Part shown: positions 31,960 through 43,729 of the stretch, in pieces | Position numbering within the stretch: position 1 is the first letter of the stretch | Layout of the letters: every line of letters starts with the position of its first letter | The notes under the pieces: generated by a model | What the model was told of the DNA's origin: nothing | The model's database searches: none | The model's input: the letters and a program-made list of their open reading frames with translations, nothing else | Position numbers and translations under genes: made by a program | Source of the DNA: Symsagittifera roscoffensis | Lineage: Eukaryota; Xenacoelomorpha; Acoela; Convolutidae | Direction of reading: 5' to 3' | Length of the DNA stretch: 64,000 bases | Assembly: GCF_963678635.1 (NCBI RefSeq) | Contig: NC_087062.1 | Location: 4,452,193-4,516,192 of the forward strand

Positions 31960-34570
31960 CTGTTTTTGTCAACATTCAGCATTACTATGCCAGTATCGCC
32001 ACTAGTTACAACAATTTTGAAGATTTGCATTAGAAAAACTTTAGAAGGTTTGCATTAGAAAAAAAGGTTTGCATTGAAGTTTTGCATTAGAACAGTTTGA
32101 ATGAAGATTTGCCTTTGAAAAATTGAATTCTTTCCATGAACTTTTAAGATTTGTGTAATTTTTTGAGTATTTTTAATATGTGAAGTTGTTGTGTGAAAAA
32201 ATTATTTTTATAATCTGGTTTCAATTTTTCAGTTTTTTCTAGTTTCATTGTGATTTCTATTTGCTCTAGCTTATCTGCTAACTTTCTAAAATCTACATTG
32301 GGTTTTCTAATTGATAATGGATGTGATGCTCTATTTTACTGCAATTTCGCGTAATTGTGGTGTTAGATCATCATTAGGATTTTGGTCATCTTTGTGATTT
32401 TGTAATCTTGTGTGTTGAGAAAATACGTTTTCGGACTGGGGTTTCAGTTCGTACTGCGAGATATTTTTTTTCATTTGGAAGTCTGCGACTTTCGTTACAT
32501 CAAATTCTTTGATGTTCTTTGTTTCTTTCGGAGTCGAATATTTTTGAAAACTTTTGTGTAAATCTTTTCCAGTCGGATTCAATGTCTATGGGTAAAACTG
32601 AGAAACATTTTGGGGCTGCTCCATCAAGCGTGGTTTGAAATAATGCTGCATCCCTATGTATCCAATTTTGTTGAAGTGGTGCGTTTATTGGTAGGTTCTT
32701 GACCTTTATTCAAAATAAGATTTGCTGTAACTGCTTTTATATAGTCTTCTTCTGAATATTCAGGGTCTGTTCCTAAGAATAAAGTGAGTGGTTTATCAGA
32801 TGTAATGGATGATCTACCCATAACGTATAGATTCATTGTCATTTGAAATGATTGTGCTGTGTTTGGTGTTTGTGCAAAATTTGTAATTTGTGTTTTTGTG
32901 ATTTCATGTTGTTGTAAGTAATAAGGTTATAGGATTTCGTTTTGCATTGGTTTTGATTCGTTACCTTGGGTATATGTGTGGTTTTGTGTTTGCTTTTTGT
33001 TTCTTGGTTATGCTAAGTTTTGTTGTTGAGAAAAATGGCGTTTCATTTGTCGTGTTTGTTCTGAATTTATGTGAGGATCAAAATGTCTGATTGATGAGTA
33101 TCATCTGGTTGGTCATATATGTACCACTTTTTGTTTGTTATTTTTTTATCATTTTTGGTTGAAATTTTTTCATTCTCAGAATAAAGTGGTTGACTTCTCG
33201 TAAATTGTCTGTTTGTTGTAGTTTTATTTTGTTGAAAAAATTGATAATTTTCAGTACGCTCTGACGGAATTTTTGTTTTTCATTAACAAATACAGATTGA
33301 GATTCTGCTTTTGTATCTGCTGGGTGTAATCAATTTCTTGAATTTGGTTCCGTGTTGTATAAAGACATTTTGATATATGTTTGATAATATTATATTTTGC
33401 GAAAAAAATCATAGTCGTAGTTAGCAAAATTATTTCTGTTAGCTTGTTTTTGCTTATTGTTTTGTCGTGTTTTAGCCATTGGTCTATTTGTTCGATAATC
33501 CAGTTGGTATTACTTTGGAACAAAGGATGGATTTACTGTTGATTGTAATGCTGTTTGTGGAAAAGCAGTATTATTGTCATGTGGTGTTGTGAGTATTGGA
33601 TGAATAGGAAAAATGCTCTTGTTTTGTTTCAAGTATCGCTTATACTATTTTTTGTCTATAAAATGTGATGGAGTCTGAATGTCTCGGTGTTCAGATTTCT
33701 AGTTCCAGTACGGATTTCTTGTGTGCTTATAAATGTTGAATTTCAATTCTTATTACTTGTCCTATCATTGAATATTATGTTATAATTTAAGGGTGCTGTA
33801 TCAGTTGTCAGCGGAATTTTTTTGAATATTCATTGTGTACAGAGACATTGCGAATTAGTGTACTTGATATTTTGTAAGCAAAAATAAAACACGAAATATG
33901 AGATCATTCAGGGTCCCATACATAATCTGTTTCGTCTGGCAAACTGTTTCATCGTTTGGAGTTTGTGATCGAAAACGTTTTCTTGCTGGTGAAATTAAAT
34001 CTAAAATGTGTTGAAAATAATCTATTATGCACTATGCTAGGAATCTTTGCAGGGTGGTTTTTACTATTTGTGCTATTTCGTCATGAAAAATTGTTTCAAG
34101 AATTGTATCTGAAAGTTGCGAGAAAAGATTGACTTCTTGTCGTACTATTGCATTTCGAGATGTTTGTGGTGGTGATACGTAATATATTTCGTTTGATTCT
34201 ATTAAAAATAGATAGCTACAAATAATAGCAAGAATATAATTTTTGTGTAAGTTGAATTTGCTCTTTGTGAGTTTGATATTGAATATTTTTTAAATGTTTT
34301 CTGTAAAACTTTTTAAAAATTATATTTTTATAACATCTGTTTGTGTGGTGTTTGACTTGATGATTGTTAAGGTAAAATTTCAATAGTAAATATGCCGTAA
34401 TGTGAAATTATATTAGTAATGCCTGGTAGATAGTGATGGTGTACTTGTCTTCCAATTTTTATTTCGGGAAGTTCTTGCTTACATGGGCTATTTCTTTTTT
34501 CAAACAAGTTTGCGAAAATGGCAAAACTGTACTTGTCCTCTAGCGGAATCGCTCTTTGGGTAAATGACAT
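31960..34570 (-). pseudogene. gag remnant of element 2
   Basis: N-terminus at 34367-34570 (MSFTQRAIPLEDKYSF), matching the element 1 gag start. Capsid pieces at 32331-32842 (LFLGTDPEYSEEDYIKAVTA) read through the place where element 1 has a frameshift. The zinc knuckle near 31980-32010 is damaged: the second Cys is Trp and a stop precedes it, while the His and last Cys remain. Stops and frameshifts elsewhere. Confidence 0.78.
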
Positions 34571-34739
34571 AGGAAAGGACAGCGTTCATGTTAAAACGTT
34601 TGCCGTATTGAACCATCTTTGTGTGGAATTACAATTAATTTTTAACTTTGAATCTACTTTATTGGTTGATTCCTATTATAAAATTTTACTGGCTTACGAA
34701 GGCTTTTATTTTTCATTCTGTATTAAATTTGAGAGATGA

Positions 34740-35149
34740 TGACCTTGTGCTTTCTGATTTGTAAAAAAAAATTTGATCGCTAAATGGTTTATCTTTTTTG
34801 ACATTTAGTTCTCAAAGATTTTGAAGTTCTTGAATTGTAATTGTTTCAGATTCGGAAACTGCAATGCGTTTTTTGGAGATTTGTTGTTTAATACTTTGTT
34901 TTTGTTTTGCTATTATTGCCATTTTTCTGGTAAGTTTTATCGAACTGATGCATCCTATCTATTGTATGTGCGGTGTAATTATAAAATCGTATCTTTTGTT
35001 TTTAATTAAACATTTTTGGAGTGCTTTTGTTTGTTTATTTTCAAGATTATCTCTTGACATAAATTCAGAATGTTTGTTGCAAATTCAAGGGGGATAATTT
35101 TTTTAGTTTCCTTAATCAAAACTTCTGCCAACTTTTTTGGCGTTTTCAT
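34740..35149 (-). pseudogene. ORF0 remnant of element 2, with an ATG start
   Basis: ATG at 35149 opens a 47-codon frame (MKTPKKLAEVLIKETKKI...) to TAA 35006-35008. Further homology to element 1 ORF0 follows in other frames towards gag. It supplies the start lacking in element 1. Confidence 0.6.
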
Positions 35150-36356
35150 GATTTAAGGGCATAGGTCGTCGTGTGTAGACGGGTTGGAGAGAGAGTATTT
35201 CAAATCGCTAGAATGATGTTATACTTTCTCTGTGGCTAAGACATATTTTAAGTGAAATTAACCTAATCTTACTTATGGTTGTGATTTTTGATCAAGGGTT
35301 GAAGAATACTAAGTCAATCCTCAAGGTGCAGGTCTAATTATAACACAAGTAAAATTACTAGATACTATCATAGATCTACTTTATGATGTATTTTAGTCTG
35401 GTCAACTAAGAGGAGGGGCTCAAGTGAAGGATTACTAATCGAATTTCTTCACTATTTATCTTAGATGAAATGGTTATTTTTTTGAAAAAGTTTTTTTAGT
35501 CTTGGTTCATTGCTAAGGGCTGGAGTGTGAATCAACGTTAGAGGTCGTTAGACACCTTTTATTAGGCGGTGGTGGGACCAGAAATGTTCTGATCAATCCA
35601 AGGAAAGCCATGATGACAAATTGTGTTTAAATGAATTATAAATTATCAATAACTTGAAAATTGAAAATCCAAGGATAGAGTTGATAATCTGGTTCCAGGG
35701 AAAACTTAGCATTTTACAAAACAAAGATAGCCCTTGACAAAATTTATGTTTAAATTTTAAGTTTTTGGTAAAAAAAATCATGAATTGAAGATTGATTAAG
35801 AATTGGAAATTTAAATGATAATAATTTTTAGTTGATTATGGTTATGTTATGAATGAAGTGACACAGAGGAATTGGCTAAAAGGGGTGTGGTAACGAGTCC
35901 TTGAGAAGCAAGAAATTTCTTATAAATTTACTAAAACCAACTTCAATTTAACTACTAACTCATGTTTGTATTTTATGATAAATCTAATTTTAAATTCACA
36001 AAAATGTGAGAGTTACAGCAGATTTTTTGAAAGTGAACAACATTTGTATAATTTTATGAGACGTTATTATGTACTTAATATAGTTATACATCATTGAGAG
36101 GTATATGGCTTGGAAATGATTTTTACAGCTCCAAGTAATTTTTATTTTATTTTGAAGAGGAATAATTGTTGCAGTTTAAATCGTTTCACGATATAGAAGC
36201 TTGGTACGCTGTTTGGGTTTTGACCTGGTGTTTGCCGTATCGTTTCAAATGAAGGAGTATACATAATGAGACGTAGAGACGTCCTTATTAGGTTGTCTAT
36301 GCTGTCTGACATTTTTTTAATGATTTTTGATCTTATTCTTTTTTTATGTGGTAAAC
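35150..36356 (-). other. Leader of element 2
   Basis: Aligns in blocks with the element 1 leader: AAGAGGAGGGG, GAGGTCGTTAGACACC, the paired GGGTTG(G/A)AG blocks and the donor-like GTAAGA with GT at 35271-35272. No supported gene. Confidence 0.6.
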
Positions 36357-36430
36357 CTAAGTTTGTTAGCAAAATTTGTTCGAGAACCTTGGTCGCACGG
36401 TTCTCGAACAAATTTGGCTAACAAACTTAG
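36357..36430. repeat. 32 bp snapback inverted repeat at the element 2 primer binding site
   Basis: Arms 36357-36388 and 36399-36430 are reverse complements with a single mismatch, with loop TTGGTCGCAC. The loop is the remains of the primer binding site (compare TGGTCGCACCA in element 1). The right arm lies directly against the LTR end (TGAG at 36432). Confidence 0.9.
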
Positions 36431-36431
36431 A

Positions 36432-36796
36432 TGAGTGTAAGTCCGAGGTTGCTCACTCATAGAGTATATTCAGATAAGGTACACCGTCTGCTATGTACGT
36501 GCTACTTCTTAGTCTAATACCGATCCTAATCTTACTCTTATATCTCCTAGTCTCAATAGATCAAGTGAATACTGGTATTTGCGAGTTAGAGATCTGGAAC
36601 TGCTCTAAATGAGAACAAATAATGTCTTCTAAGTTATATTTAAATTGTTCTGTTGCTGAAACTAATAATAGTTTCAGCGTTACAAATTATTGTCAGTGTT
36701 AGTTATGGATCATGATTCGTTAGTAAGAAACACTTTAGAGAGATAGTTTTATCAAAAAAAAAGTTTGTTCTAGTTTTTTTTTAAAAAATTTTATCA
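36432..36796 (-). repeat. 5' LTR of element 2
   Basis: About 365 bp. Shares GATAAGGTACACCGTCTGCT and CTTAGTCTAATACCGATCCT with the element 1 LTR, and CTAAGTTATATTTAAATTGT with its own 3' LTR. TG...CA ends on the minus strand (TGAT... to ...CTCA). Confidence 0.82.
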
Positions 36797-37187
36797 AGTA
36801 GGTCCGGCTTCTGCCATTCTTGTGTTTTCGTTTTTGTGCGAATTGAGTGAACACGCTTATGGTACTAAGGTTTCAAATCTTACTGTTATTTGCTTAACTG
36901 ATTCTTCAGGAAGTTTTCTTATTTCAATAGAAAAATCTGTTTTGTTGTCTCAATTTTTTAATGCAAGTTCTCGTGTCATTTTTTGCATTTGTTTGCATTC
37001 AGCAACCTCGTGTTTTCGATTTTGGTCAATCTAACTTTTGCTCTGTTGCTTGCATTTCCATTTTTTATCCAGTTTTCCTTCTGGGATCTGTCTAGGATTA
37101 TTGTTACTTTTTTAGCGGAAATTGAACATGGTGTTGCAAACAGTGTTACGGCTAAATAGCTTAGGTCTTAAATTTTTTATTCTCTTT
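36797..37187 (-). pseudogene. Element 3 gag, capsid part
   Basis: Reads EIRKLPEESVKQITVRFETL followed by a stop and ACSLNSHKNENTRMAE, matching EIRRLPNKTIKQLAVRIETL and AYSLNTHDYKNTKMTE of element 1 gag. It lies directly between the element 2 LTR and the element 3 primer binding site, so the gag N-terminus and leader of element 3 are deleted. Confidence 0.78.
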
Positions 37188-37199
37188 GGTTTCACCAGA

Positions 37200-37445
37200 T
37201 GAGTTGACTCGTGATGAGAGCTAACTCATGAAGTAATTTCAAACTCCATGAATTGCCTGTTCATCATGCTTCTAGCTTTCAGCAGACTAGTTTCGTGTGA
37301 TTTCTTAGTCCAAAAGGGATGTTGATCTTACTCTTATAACCTAGGCCTTAGTAAAACTTAATAAAGTACTGTAAAAGCAATTAGTTGTTGACCAACTTTA
37401 TTATGTGTTATTTAAAAGTGGTCTAACTGTAAGAAGCCTGTGTAC
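37200..37445 (-). repeat. Degraded 5' LTR of element 3
   Basis: TGAGTTGACTCG... aligns with the LTRs of elements 1 and 2 (blocks near 37230 and 37340, including ATCTTACTCTTATAACCTAG). It is preceded by a primer-binding-like CACCAGA. The outer end is uncertain. Confidence 0.6.
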
Positions 37446-37478
37446 AATTAAAATTTAATTTATTTATAGATTATGATT

Positions 37479-37484
37479 TTTATT
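37479..37484 (-). terminator. Candidate poly(A) signal of the minus-strand spliced gene
   Basis: AATAAA on the minus strand, about 150 bases after the stop codon at 37636. Confidence 0.45.
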
Positions 37485-37635
37485 TAAAAAAAACATACTT
37501 CACAATAATATTCAAAATTAATGATATAAAGTGTGCGTGAAATGAAAAACATGAAAGAAAACCGAACAAGTCGCAATTGGGTTACCACCTATTTTTGCAA
37601 AAACTTCTAAAGATTTGACTGTAAATGCAGTACCT

Positions 37636-37899
37636 TCAATTTGTTTTCATGCACAATTGGAGTACTTGATGAATTACCTGCATCTTTTGCCTGGCAGTCT
37701 GAACGCGTAGTTGGAAACGCGCAATTTGGCTATTCAAAGAATATAATATCCACTCTATGTCAAGCAGTGATTCCATAGTAGTGACACAAGGAAGTCTTCC
37801 GAATTCATCAATTAGATCAGAAGACGACTCTGTAATTGAAATTAGAAGGTGATGGAACTCGTTAAGGGCTTGAGCAAGAAAACTTTTCATCTCCAGTTC
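37636..37899 (-). CDS. Candidate last exon of an unnamed spliced gene
   Basis: A strong acceptor (CTCGTTTTTCAG) precedes the exon at 37899, in phase 0. It encodes ELEMKSFLAQALNEFHHLL... and ends at a stop at 37636 after CMKTN, about 88 codons. An alternative donor (ATGCAG/GTAATT at 37678) could splice out the last 13 codons. The product looks helical and Leu-rich, possibly a coiled coil. No family was recognised. Both this exon and the next upstream are phase 0, join in frame, and have coding-like composition in an otherwise empty region. Confidence 0.5.
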   Translation of the reverse strand, partial: ELEMKSFLAQALNEFHHLLISITESSSDLIDEFGRLPCVTTMESLLDIEWILYSLNSQIARFQLRVQTARQKMQVIHQVLQLCMKTN

Positions 37900-38454
37900 C
37901 TGAAAAACGAGCAAACAGAGAATGAGACACGGAAGAAAAATCATCAGATTGTGCTACCCCCACTGACAATATGGATATTCACAAATTTAGTTTGAAAAAG
38001 TATGTAGACTAATATGCGATCAATTTTAGTTTTGAACAAAAATGTAGATTAGGTGATAAAATTTGGTCATGATTTGAATCAATTATAAATCAATTTAAAA
38101 TGATCGTAACTCTAAGGTAAAAGAAATGATTCAATCGGCTTTTAATTGACCTAAATCTTAACGAATATTTGTGTTTTTTTTTGGCCCAAAGTTTGATTTA
38201 GATCGACCACTTTCTTGATTTTTTACTCAAAATGTTATTTTAAATGAAAATTTTTGTGATTTCATTGCATAGTTTCGAGCTGAAAATCTGATTTATGTCA
38301 ATCATTTTCTTGCTTCTGCAGTTTTCAAAAACATGCTTAAAATTTAGTTGACTTTTTTTAGTTCGACCACGTCAATTTTCCAATCACTCCTAAGATCCTT
38401 TTTTGATGGAAGTTTCTGAGCCCCAGGCAAATTTTTGAGAAAACATTTTAAAAA

Positions 38455-38655
38455 ACTATTTGGGGACTTTTTTTAGGTTTCAGCCCACGATCCCCTTCAA
38501 AAATAGTATCTATTGGCGCTAAGGTGCCTCAAAAAAGTTTTTAGAGTAGGCCAACCGAAAATGTCTCAAGAGGGGATCATTGAGGTGGCGCGGGGATCGA
38601 ATCACTGAGGGGCGAAGTGTCGCGTCCAACCCCCTCCCCCCTAATTCCGCTACTA
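38455..38655. repeat. Interspersed repeat family R2, copy 1
   Basis: Shares with 54435-54672 the blocks TATTGGCGC, AAAAGTTTTAGAGT-like, GGGG-TCGAAT-C-CTGA and a final CCCCTAA-TCCGC. It is more GC-rich than its surroundings and lies inside an intron of the spliced gene candidate. Confidence 0.75.
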
Positions 38656-38792
38656 CTGGCTGGTATATTTCCCTAACTATTAGTGAAAAATAAGCGGCGA
38701 TTAAAGTCTAATTTGAACTAATTCGTTTAGCAGCCTAGCGATTTTGAAAATTTAAATCACTTACAAAAGTAAAGCAAGGAAAATGTTCATAC

Positions 38793-39005
38793 CCATGTTT
38801 GCTTAGCTTTTTGGTCTTTATCACTTTTTATACTGAATTGAGTCTCTGTGTGTATCTGAGCTGTTGCTTGATCTTCTTTTCTGTCCTCATCTCTGTCATC
38901 TGCTTGCTGCTTTCTTGTTACCCCGCTGAGGTTTAGGTCCTCATCTTTCTCTGACATTTGCTGTCCTGTTCTTCGAACTCTCCTTCTGATTTCGTTCTCA
39001 CAAAA
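38793..39005 (-). CDS. Candidate internal exon of the same spliced gene
   Basis: 213 bases, 71 codons, with acceptor TTACTTTTTGCAG and donor ATGG/GTATGA. The product is highly charged (QQMSEKDEDLNLSGVTRKQQ and a DDRDEDRKEDQ run) and probably disordered. The intron of 893 bases to the next exon holds a repeat copy (38455-38655). A possible upstream exon ends at 39813, where CTGCAG/GTAAGT is a perfect donor and phase 0 is kept (reading SRTSHLQ), but its start is not clear. No family was recognised. Confidence 0.5.
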
Positions 39006-39583
39006 CTGCAAAAAGTAACAATTATATTAGTGTCAAGTTGGCTTATCGAAACGCTGAGGTCAAAAATTTCAGGTTCAACGTTTCCCAGCCAAGATAAAAA
39101 AATTTTATGTACATTTTAGAACAGTTTGACCAAAAATTGCAGATTTCAGGTCAAGTCCCCCAGGGGTCCATAATTACAACAGGGAAGCTAAAAAAGTAAG
39201 TGCAAATAGGGAAAAATCACTCACGAGGAAAATCAAAACAAGAAAACAGTATTCTGTCGAGTATTTTGTCCAACGTTTATTTAACAAAAACAAAGATCAA
39301 GTTTTGACTTTATTTAAAACAGTTTTAAAACGTGCAACTAAATTTAGAAGTGAAAAATGATAATGGATTGCAATCGATAATAATTGATTACAAAAATTGA
39401 TTTCCCGAAAATCGAGTTTTTTTCTTACATTTTTAAAGCAACTGCGAGTCACAAAATGGCAGTATTATCAATTATTATCCGCATGGAGTTCCAGTGCGGG
39501 AACGCATCATTTTAAAAAGCTTGATTTAAACGGTTCCACGATATTTGGCCTCTTTTTTAAGCAAAGTCAATAGCTTGCCGAGA

Positions 39584-39605
39584 GGGGGAGGGGGGAGGGT
39601 TGGGG
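39584..39605 (+). other. G-quadruplex-forming tract
   Basis: Four G runs (5, 6, 3 and 4) with loops of 1, 1 and 2 bases, in an AT-rich context. Confidence 0.8.
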
Positions 39606-39812
39606 TGACCGCTTGCTTTAATTGCGGTTGATTAATTGAGAGGGAGCACGCGTCAATTTTTCTTAAAAGAGCTCGAAACCTCATTTGTTCTTTAAATCAA
39701 AATTTTCAAAATTTTCCGAAAAGCAACCCCCCTAACTGAAAAAAATTTCGGCGAATGCCACTGAGCAAAGTCTGAAAACAATTAACTGCCGATTAAAAAC
39801 TGTTTGACTTAC

Positions 39813-39862
39813 CTGCAGATGACTCGTTCGCGATAACAACAATTGAAAAATTACAAAACTAA
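39813..39862 (-). other. Possible upstream exon end with consensus splice donor
   Basis: Minus strand CTGCAG/GTAAGTC at 39813. The frame that continues into the 39005 exon is open for only about 17 codons before a TAG, so the exon must be short or partly untranslated. Confidence 0.3.
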
Positions 39863-42046
39863 ACTATTTTTGAACGCAAGAAATCATTGTTTTTTGTACA
39901 CGTGGAGAATGAACATTCTTTATAAAAAGCCAGAAACATCGTGTTATTGTATCGTTATAATACTCTACGTTCTAACTTGTTTGGCTGTTTTATCTAGCTC
40001 AAATTTTTCGTTGATTGACTATATGCAAAACACGATAAAACTAATTTTTACCCATGAGTTCATGCATGTTTTTTGCTTTGTTAAAGGTAGAATCTATCGA
40101 TAATTCTCAAGAACCAAATGTTCCAATCCAACATTATCAGTTTTTGGCACGAAGTCTGAATAAGCTATGAAAGTACAACTTTAGCTTAGCTATACATTCG
40201 GTTATGCATTTTCAACCGAGCTTTATGCTCGAATCTGGTGAGTTTTGAAGAGATATGCAGCTGATATAAGACTTCATTAAAGTGTTTGGTCCTGCAAGTG
40301 CGTACATCTAGTTGATTAGATAAAAAAACGAATTAGCGTGAACATGCAAGCCAGTATAATAATCTCAGGTCTACTTTTCTTAAAAAGACTAAAATATTAG
40401 AGGCGTCAATCAGATGTTAGTTTTAAAATCAAAAGCAGTGTTTTGGACAAAAAACCCAGGTTGACCTCCAAACACCGAAAATGCTTACCATACAATTCCA
40501 TACATCCAATGCGTGGAAAAAGGCTTGTCATACAATTTTCATACAATTTCGAAAAGTGGTTGAAAAAAGATAGAAACTCTTTTCTGCGGCTGTTTGATTC
40601 TAATAAAACAGTCTGGTGATGAAAAAACCGAGGTTTTTTTTGTTTTGAAAAAATGCTTATCATACAATTTCCATATATGGAAATTGCATGACTAGCATTT
40701 TTTTGATGGCAACATTTTTTTGATTTTTTTTTTTGAAATTGCCCCAACTTTTTTGTTTTTTAACAGCAAATAGAACTTTGTGATCAAACTAACATTCTCA
40801 AAAAACTTTTTTGCTTGCAAAACTTAACTTTTTGTGTCCTGGATACACTAATGTTGAATTTTTTTTTTGACTTTTCGCCTGAACAATTTTTTCAAAAGTG
40901 CTGAAGACTCTTATTTTTTTTGTATGGAATCTTTGTGTCTTGATCAATGCCTGATAATTTGAAAAATCAAAAATTTAAAATAATCATCATTGGAAAATTT
41001 TGCCAAAAATTAAAAGTTTGTCACTTTTGTTATATCATTTGTGAAAAACAGCTCGATGACAATTCAGTTCTTTCTCTATGCAATGTAATTGCAAGACCGT
41101 CCAAATTTTGGTGCTTTGAGTAACCAAGATTATTGTCACTTGTGTTGTGTTCCAAACACAAACCAATATTTATCAGAAATAGTTTTAGAAACAAAAACAA
41201 CTTTTTGTTTTATGAAAAAAACACCTATCATACAAATTCCATTAATGGAGAAAAGTTTATTACAGATATTTCATACAATTTTCTGTACGTATGCACTTGT
41301 AGGGAACTGTATGACCAGAGATTTCCTATTTATGAGAATTGTATGAAAAGCATTTTTGATCATCTCGGGAAGAAAGGGCTAAAAAAAATTTCGCAAAAAA
41401 GAATGTGATCCAATTAGAAATCAAAAGTTTTTAACAATTATAAAATTTTTCTACAATTACTCAAAAGAAAATACACAGTTTATACAATTGTGACTTGAAA
41501 ATTTTTAATTTAAATTTAGAAATTCCAAATGAACGTTAGTTTGTTCTGTAAAATCAATTTCACACACGTTAACAGCTAATGTGGAACAAAATTAAATCAT
41601 ATCGCCATCAAAAAATTAACAACTAAAATGATAAAAAAAACCAATAAATTTCTTTTGAATGGCCAACGCAACAACAAAATCTTTTTAAATAATTAAAACA
41701 ATTGAGATTCCTAGATATCTTTAAAATTGTTTCTTGTTTCTTATCCGAATAATAAATACTCCAAGATATTTATTAAAGAAAAAAAATAACCAAAAAATAC
41801 AAAAATTATATCCATAGCGAATCAAATAATCGTCATTCTACTCTCAAAACTACCACCTATTATATAATAAAAAAATTCAAAGCTTAAGTTTTCACTTAAA
41901 AATAATCTAAATCACAGAGCGCAAAGATATCGAATATTTTTGAGGACATCCCCAAACCTATTTTTTGTTTGAACCGCGGGTTAACACGAAAAAAATCACG
42001 AAGCAGTTGCAAGACCCGGGTCGAGATCCCGCTCAAAAACCGTTCA

Positions 42047-42048
<2 letters not shown>

Positions 42049-42096
<48 letters not shown>
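42049..42096. repeat. (AT)24 microsatellite
   Basis: 48 uninterrupted bases of AT. Confidence 0.95.
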
Positions 42097-42097
<1 letters not shown>

Positions 42098-42098
<1 letters not shown>

Positions 42099-42300
42099 AG
42101 CGTTTTGCGCGGTTTTTCAGCAATATTTGAGCGGTTTGAGCGGTTTGGGCGTTTTTTTTTTTGGAAAAACCGCTCAAACCACTCAAATCTTGCTTGAAAA
42201 ACCGCTAAAAAACCGCTCATTTCTTGCGGTGATTTTTGAACGGTTTTTCAAGCAAGATTTAAGCGGTTTTTAAGCGGTTTTTGAGCGGTCTTATAAAGAA
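42098..42300. repeat. AAACCGCTCAA minisatellite, array 1
   Basis: Many copies of AAACCGCTCAA in one orientation and TTGAGCGGTTT in the other, interleaved with CAAGCAAGATTT blocks. The array can fold back on itself. Confidence 0.75.
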
Positions 42301-42595
42301 AACCGATTAAAACCAACAAAAAGGCCTGGAAAGGTAATGTGATCCCGGGTTGACCTCCATAAACCGAAAATGCTTGTCTTACATTTCTACACACTGAAAA
42401 AGCTTATCATACAATTGCCTGCATCAAATGTATGGAAAAATGCTAATCATACAATTTTCATACATTTTCAAAAAACCATTGAAAAAAGATTCAATCTAGT
42501 TTCTCCGGCTATTTGAACCAAATACAACAGTCGGGTGATGAAAAATCACGACGTTTAATTTTTTTGAAAAAAAAATGGTTATCATACAATTTCCA

Positions 42596-42772
42596 TAATC
42601 TTGCGCAATTTTTGAGCGATTTTTTTTCGTTAAACCGCTCAAAACCGTTCAAATCTTGCGCGGTTTTTTCAGATAAACCGTTCAAAAACCGCTCAAACCG
42701 CTCATTTTGAAGCAAGATTTTGAGCGTAATTGTCTAAAAAACCGCTCAAACCGCTCAAATCTTGCTTCAAAT
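42596..42772. repeat. AAACCGCTCAA minisatellite, array 2
   Basis: Same units as 42098-42300, again with AATCTTGCTTCAAA or its complement between them. It lies next to another ATCATACAATTTCCATA block. Confidence 0.75.
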
Positions 42773-43729
42773 TAGGTGAAAAATCTCGACTCGGGGAGAA
42801 GCTCCCACAAAAAGGTTCCTAGAAAAATCACAATGAAAAAACCACGGATCAAACAAACCCTCCTCGCCAAGTACGAATCATCACCACAATTAGAAGTTAA
42901 ATCAGCGACGGTACATTAATATGCGGTCAAAGTTGTTGATACAAAACTACTTAAACCGATGGGAACTTTTCAATAATAAAAGCTTAAGTACATTTCCGGC
43001 GGATACAAAAAAATCAAACCACTAAATGATATTATAGGCAGATAGATATTCCCATTGATAAAAAAAAGCTCTTTTATTGAAGATATTTTTCTAATCGGAC
43101 GAATATATCAGGATACAAAAAACAACATAGGGTTTCTTATGAATATTTTGCTCATTAAAAGCACACGCTCATTCTGTTCCATTTAACGAAAAAGAAGAAC
43201 TCCTAGCCGATCCAAAATTATCAGAGGAAAATATCAATTACAAACAAAGACCCTGGAAAACATTAAAATAAGGGCCTTGTTTTATTTCAACTGAAGTGAT
43301 GGCAAAAACAAAATCTAAACGCATCAAGACAAATCTAACTATAATCAGAAACAGAGCACATTATATTTTTTTAACCGTTCAGCAGCACATCAAGCAATCT
43401 AAAAATAGATGCCTCGGAAAACTATTTCCCAAACAAAACAATCACATTATAATTCTCAGTTTTAAAACTTGAAGCAGTTAACCAAGTACATTCAGTAGAT
43501 GGAAAGGGAACAGAAAGAGGAACAGAAAAAATCTACAGAGGAAGAGGAACAGAAACAGAAAAACCTACAAACTGTTTCAAAAAAAATCTGTATTCCGCAG
43601 GCACATTACAAATGAAACCAATATGCACCAAATTGTTACAACGAGAATTCATTACAACTCCATACTGTGTATTTTGTGCATTGTATGCGGATTAGGCAAC
43701 CAGGACGCTTCCTTTGTTTTTCTTTTGTT

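Larger units (their letters stand above)
22275..36796 (-). mobile_element. Element 2: decayed relative of element 1 with both LTRs
   Basis: LTRs at 36432-36796 (5') and 22275-22666 (3') bound a 14.5 kb element including a 200-N gap. Gene order equals element 1: ORF0, gag, protease, RT, RNase H, integrase, ORF-Y, env, ORF-X, all on the minus strand. Every gene is broken. Parts are missing, notably the integrase zinc domain and most of RT and env. It lies within gag of element 3. Confidence 0.9.
40440..42600. repeat. Cluster of M1-family ends and ATACAATTTYCATA blocks
   Basis: Left-end-like sequences CCAGGTTGACCTCC (about 40456) and CCCGGGTTGACCTCC (about 42346) are followed by repeated ATGCTTGTCATACAATTTTCATA-like blocks at 40480-40700, 41220-41350 and 42365-42590. 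No transposase frame was found. Short ORFs here overlap these blocks and are not genes. Confidence 0.6.
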
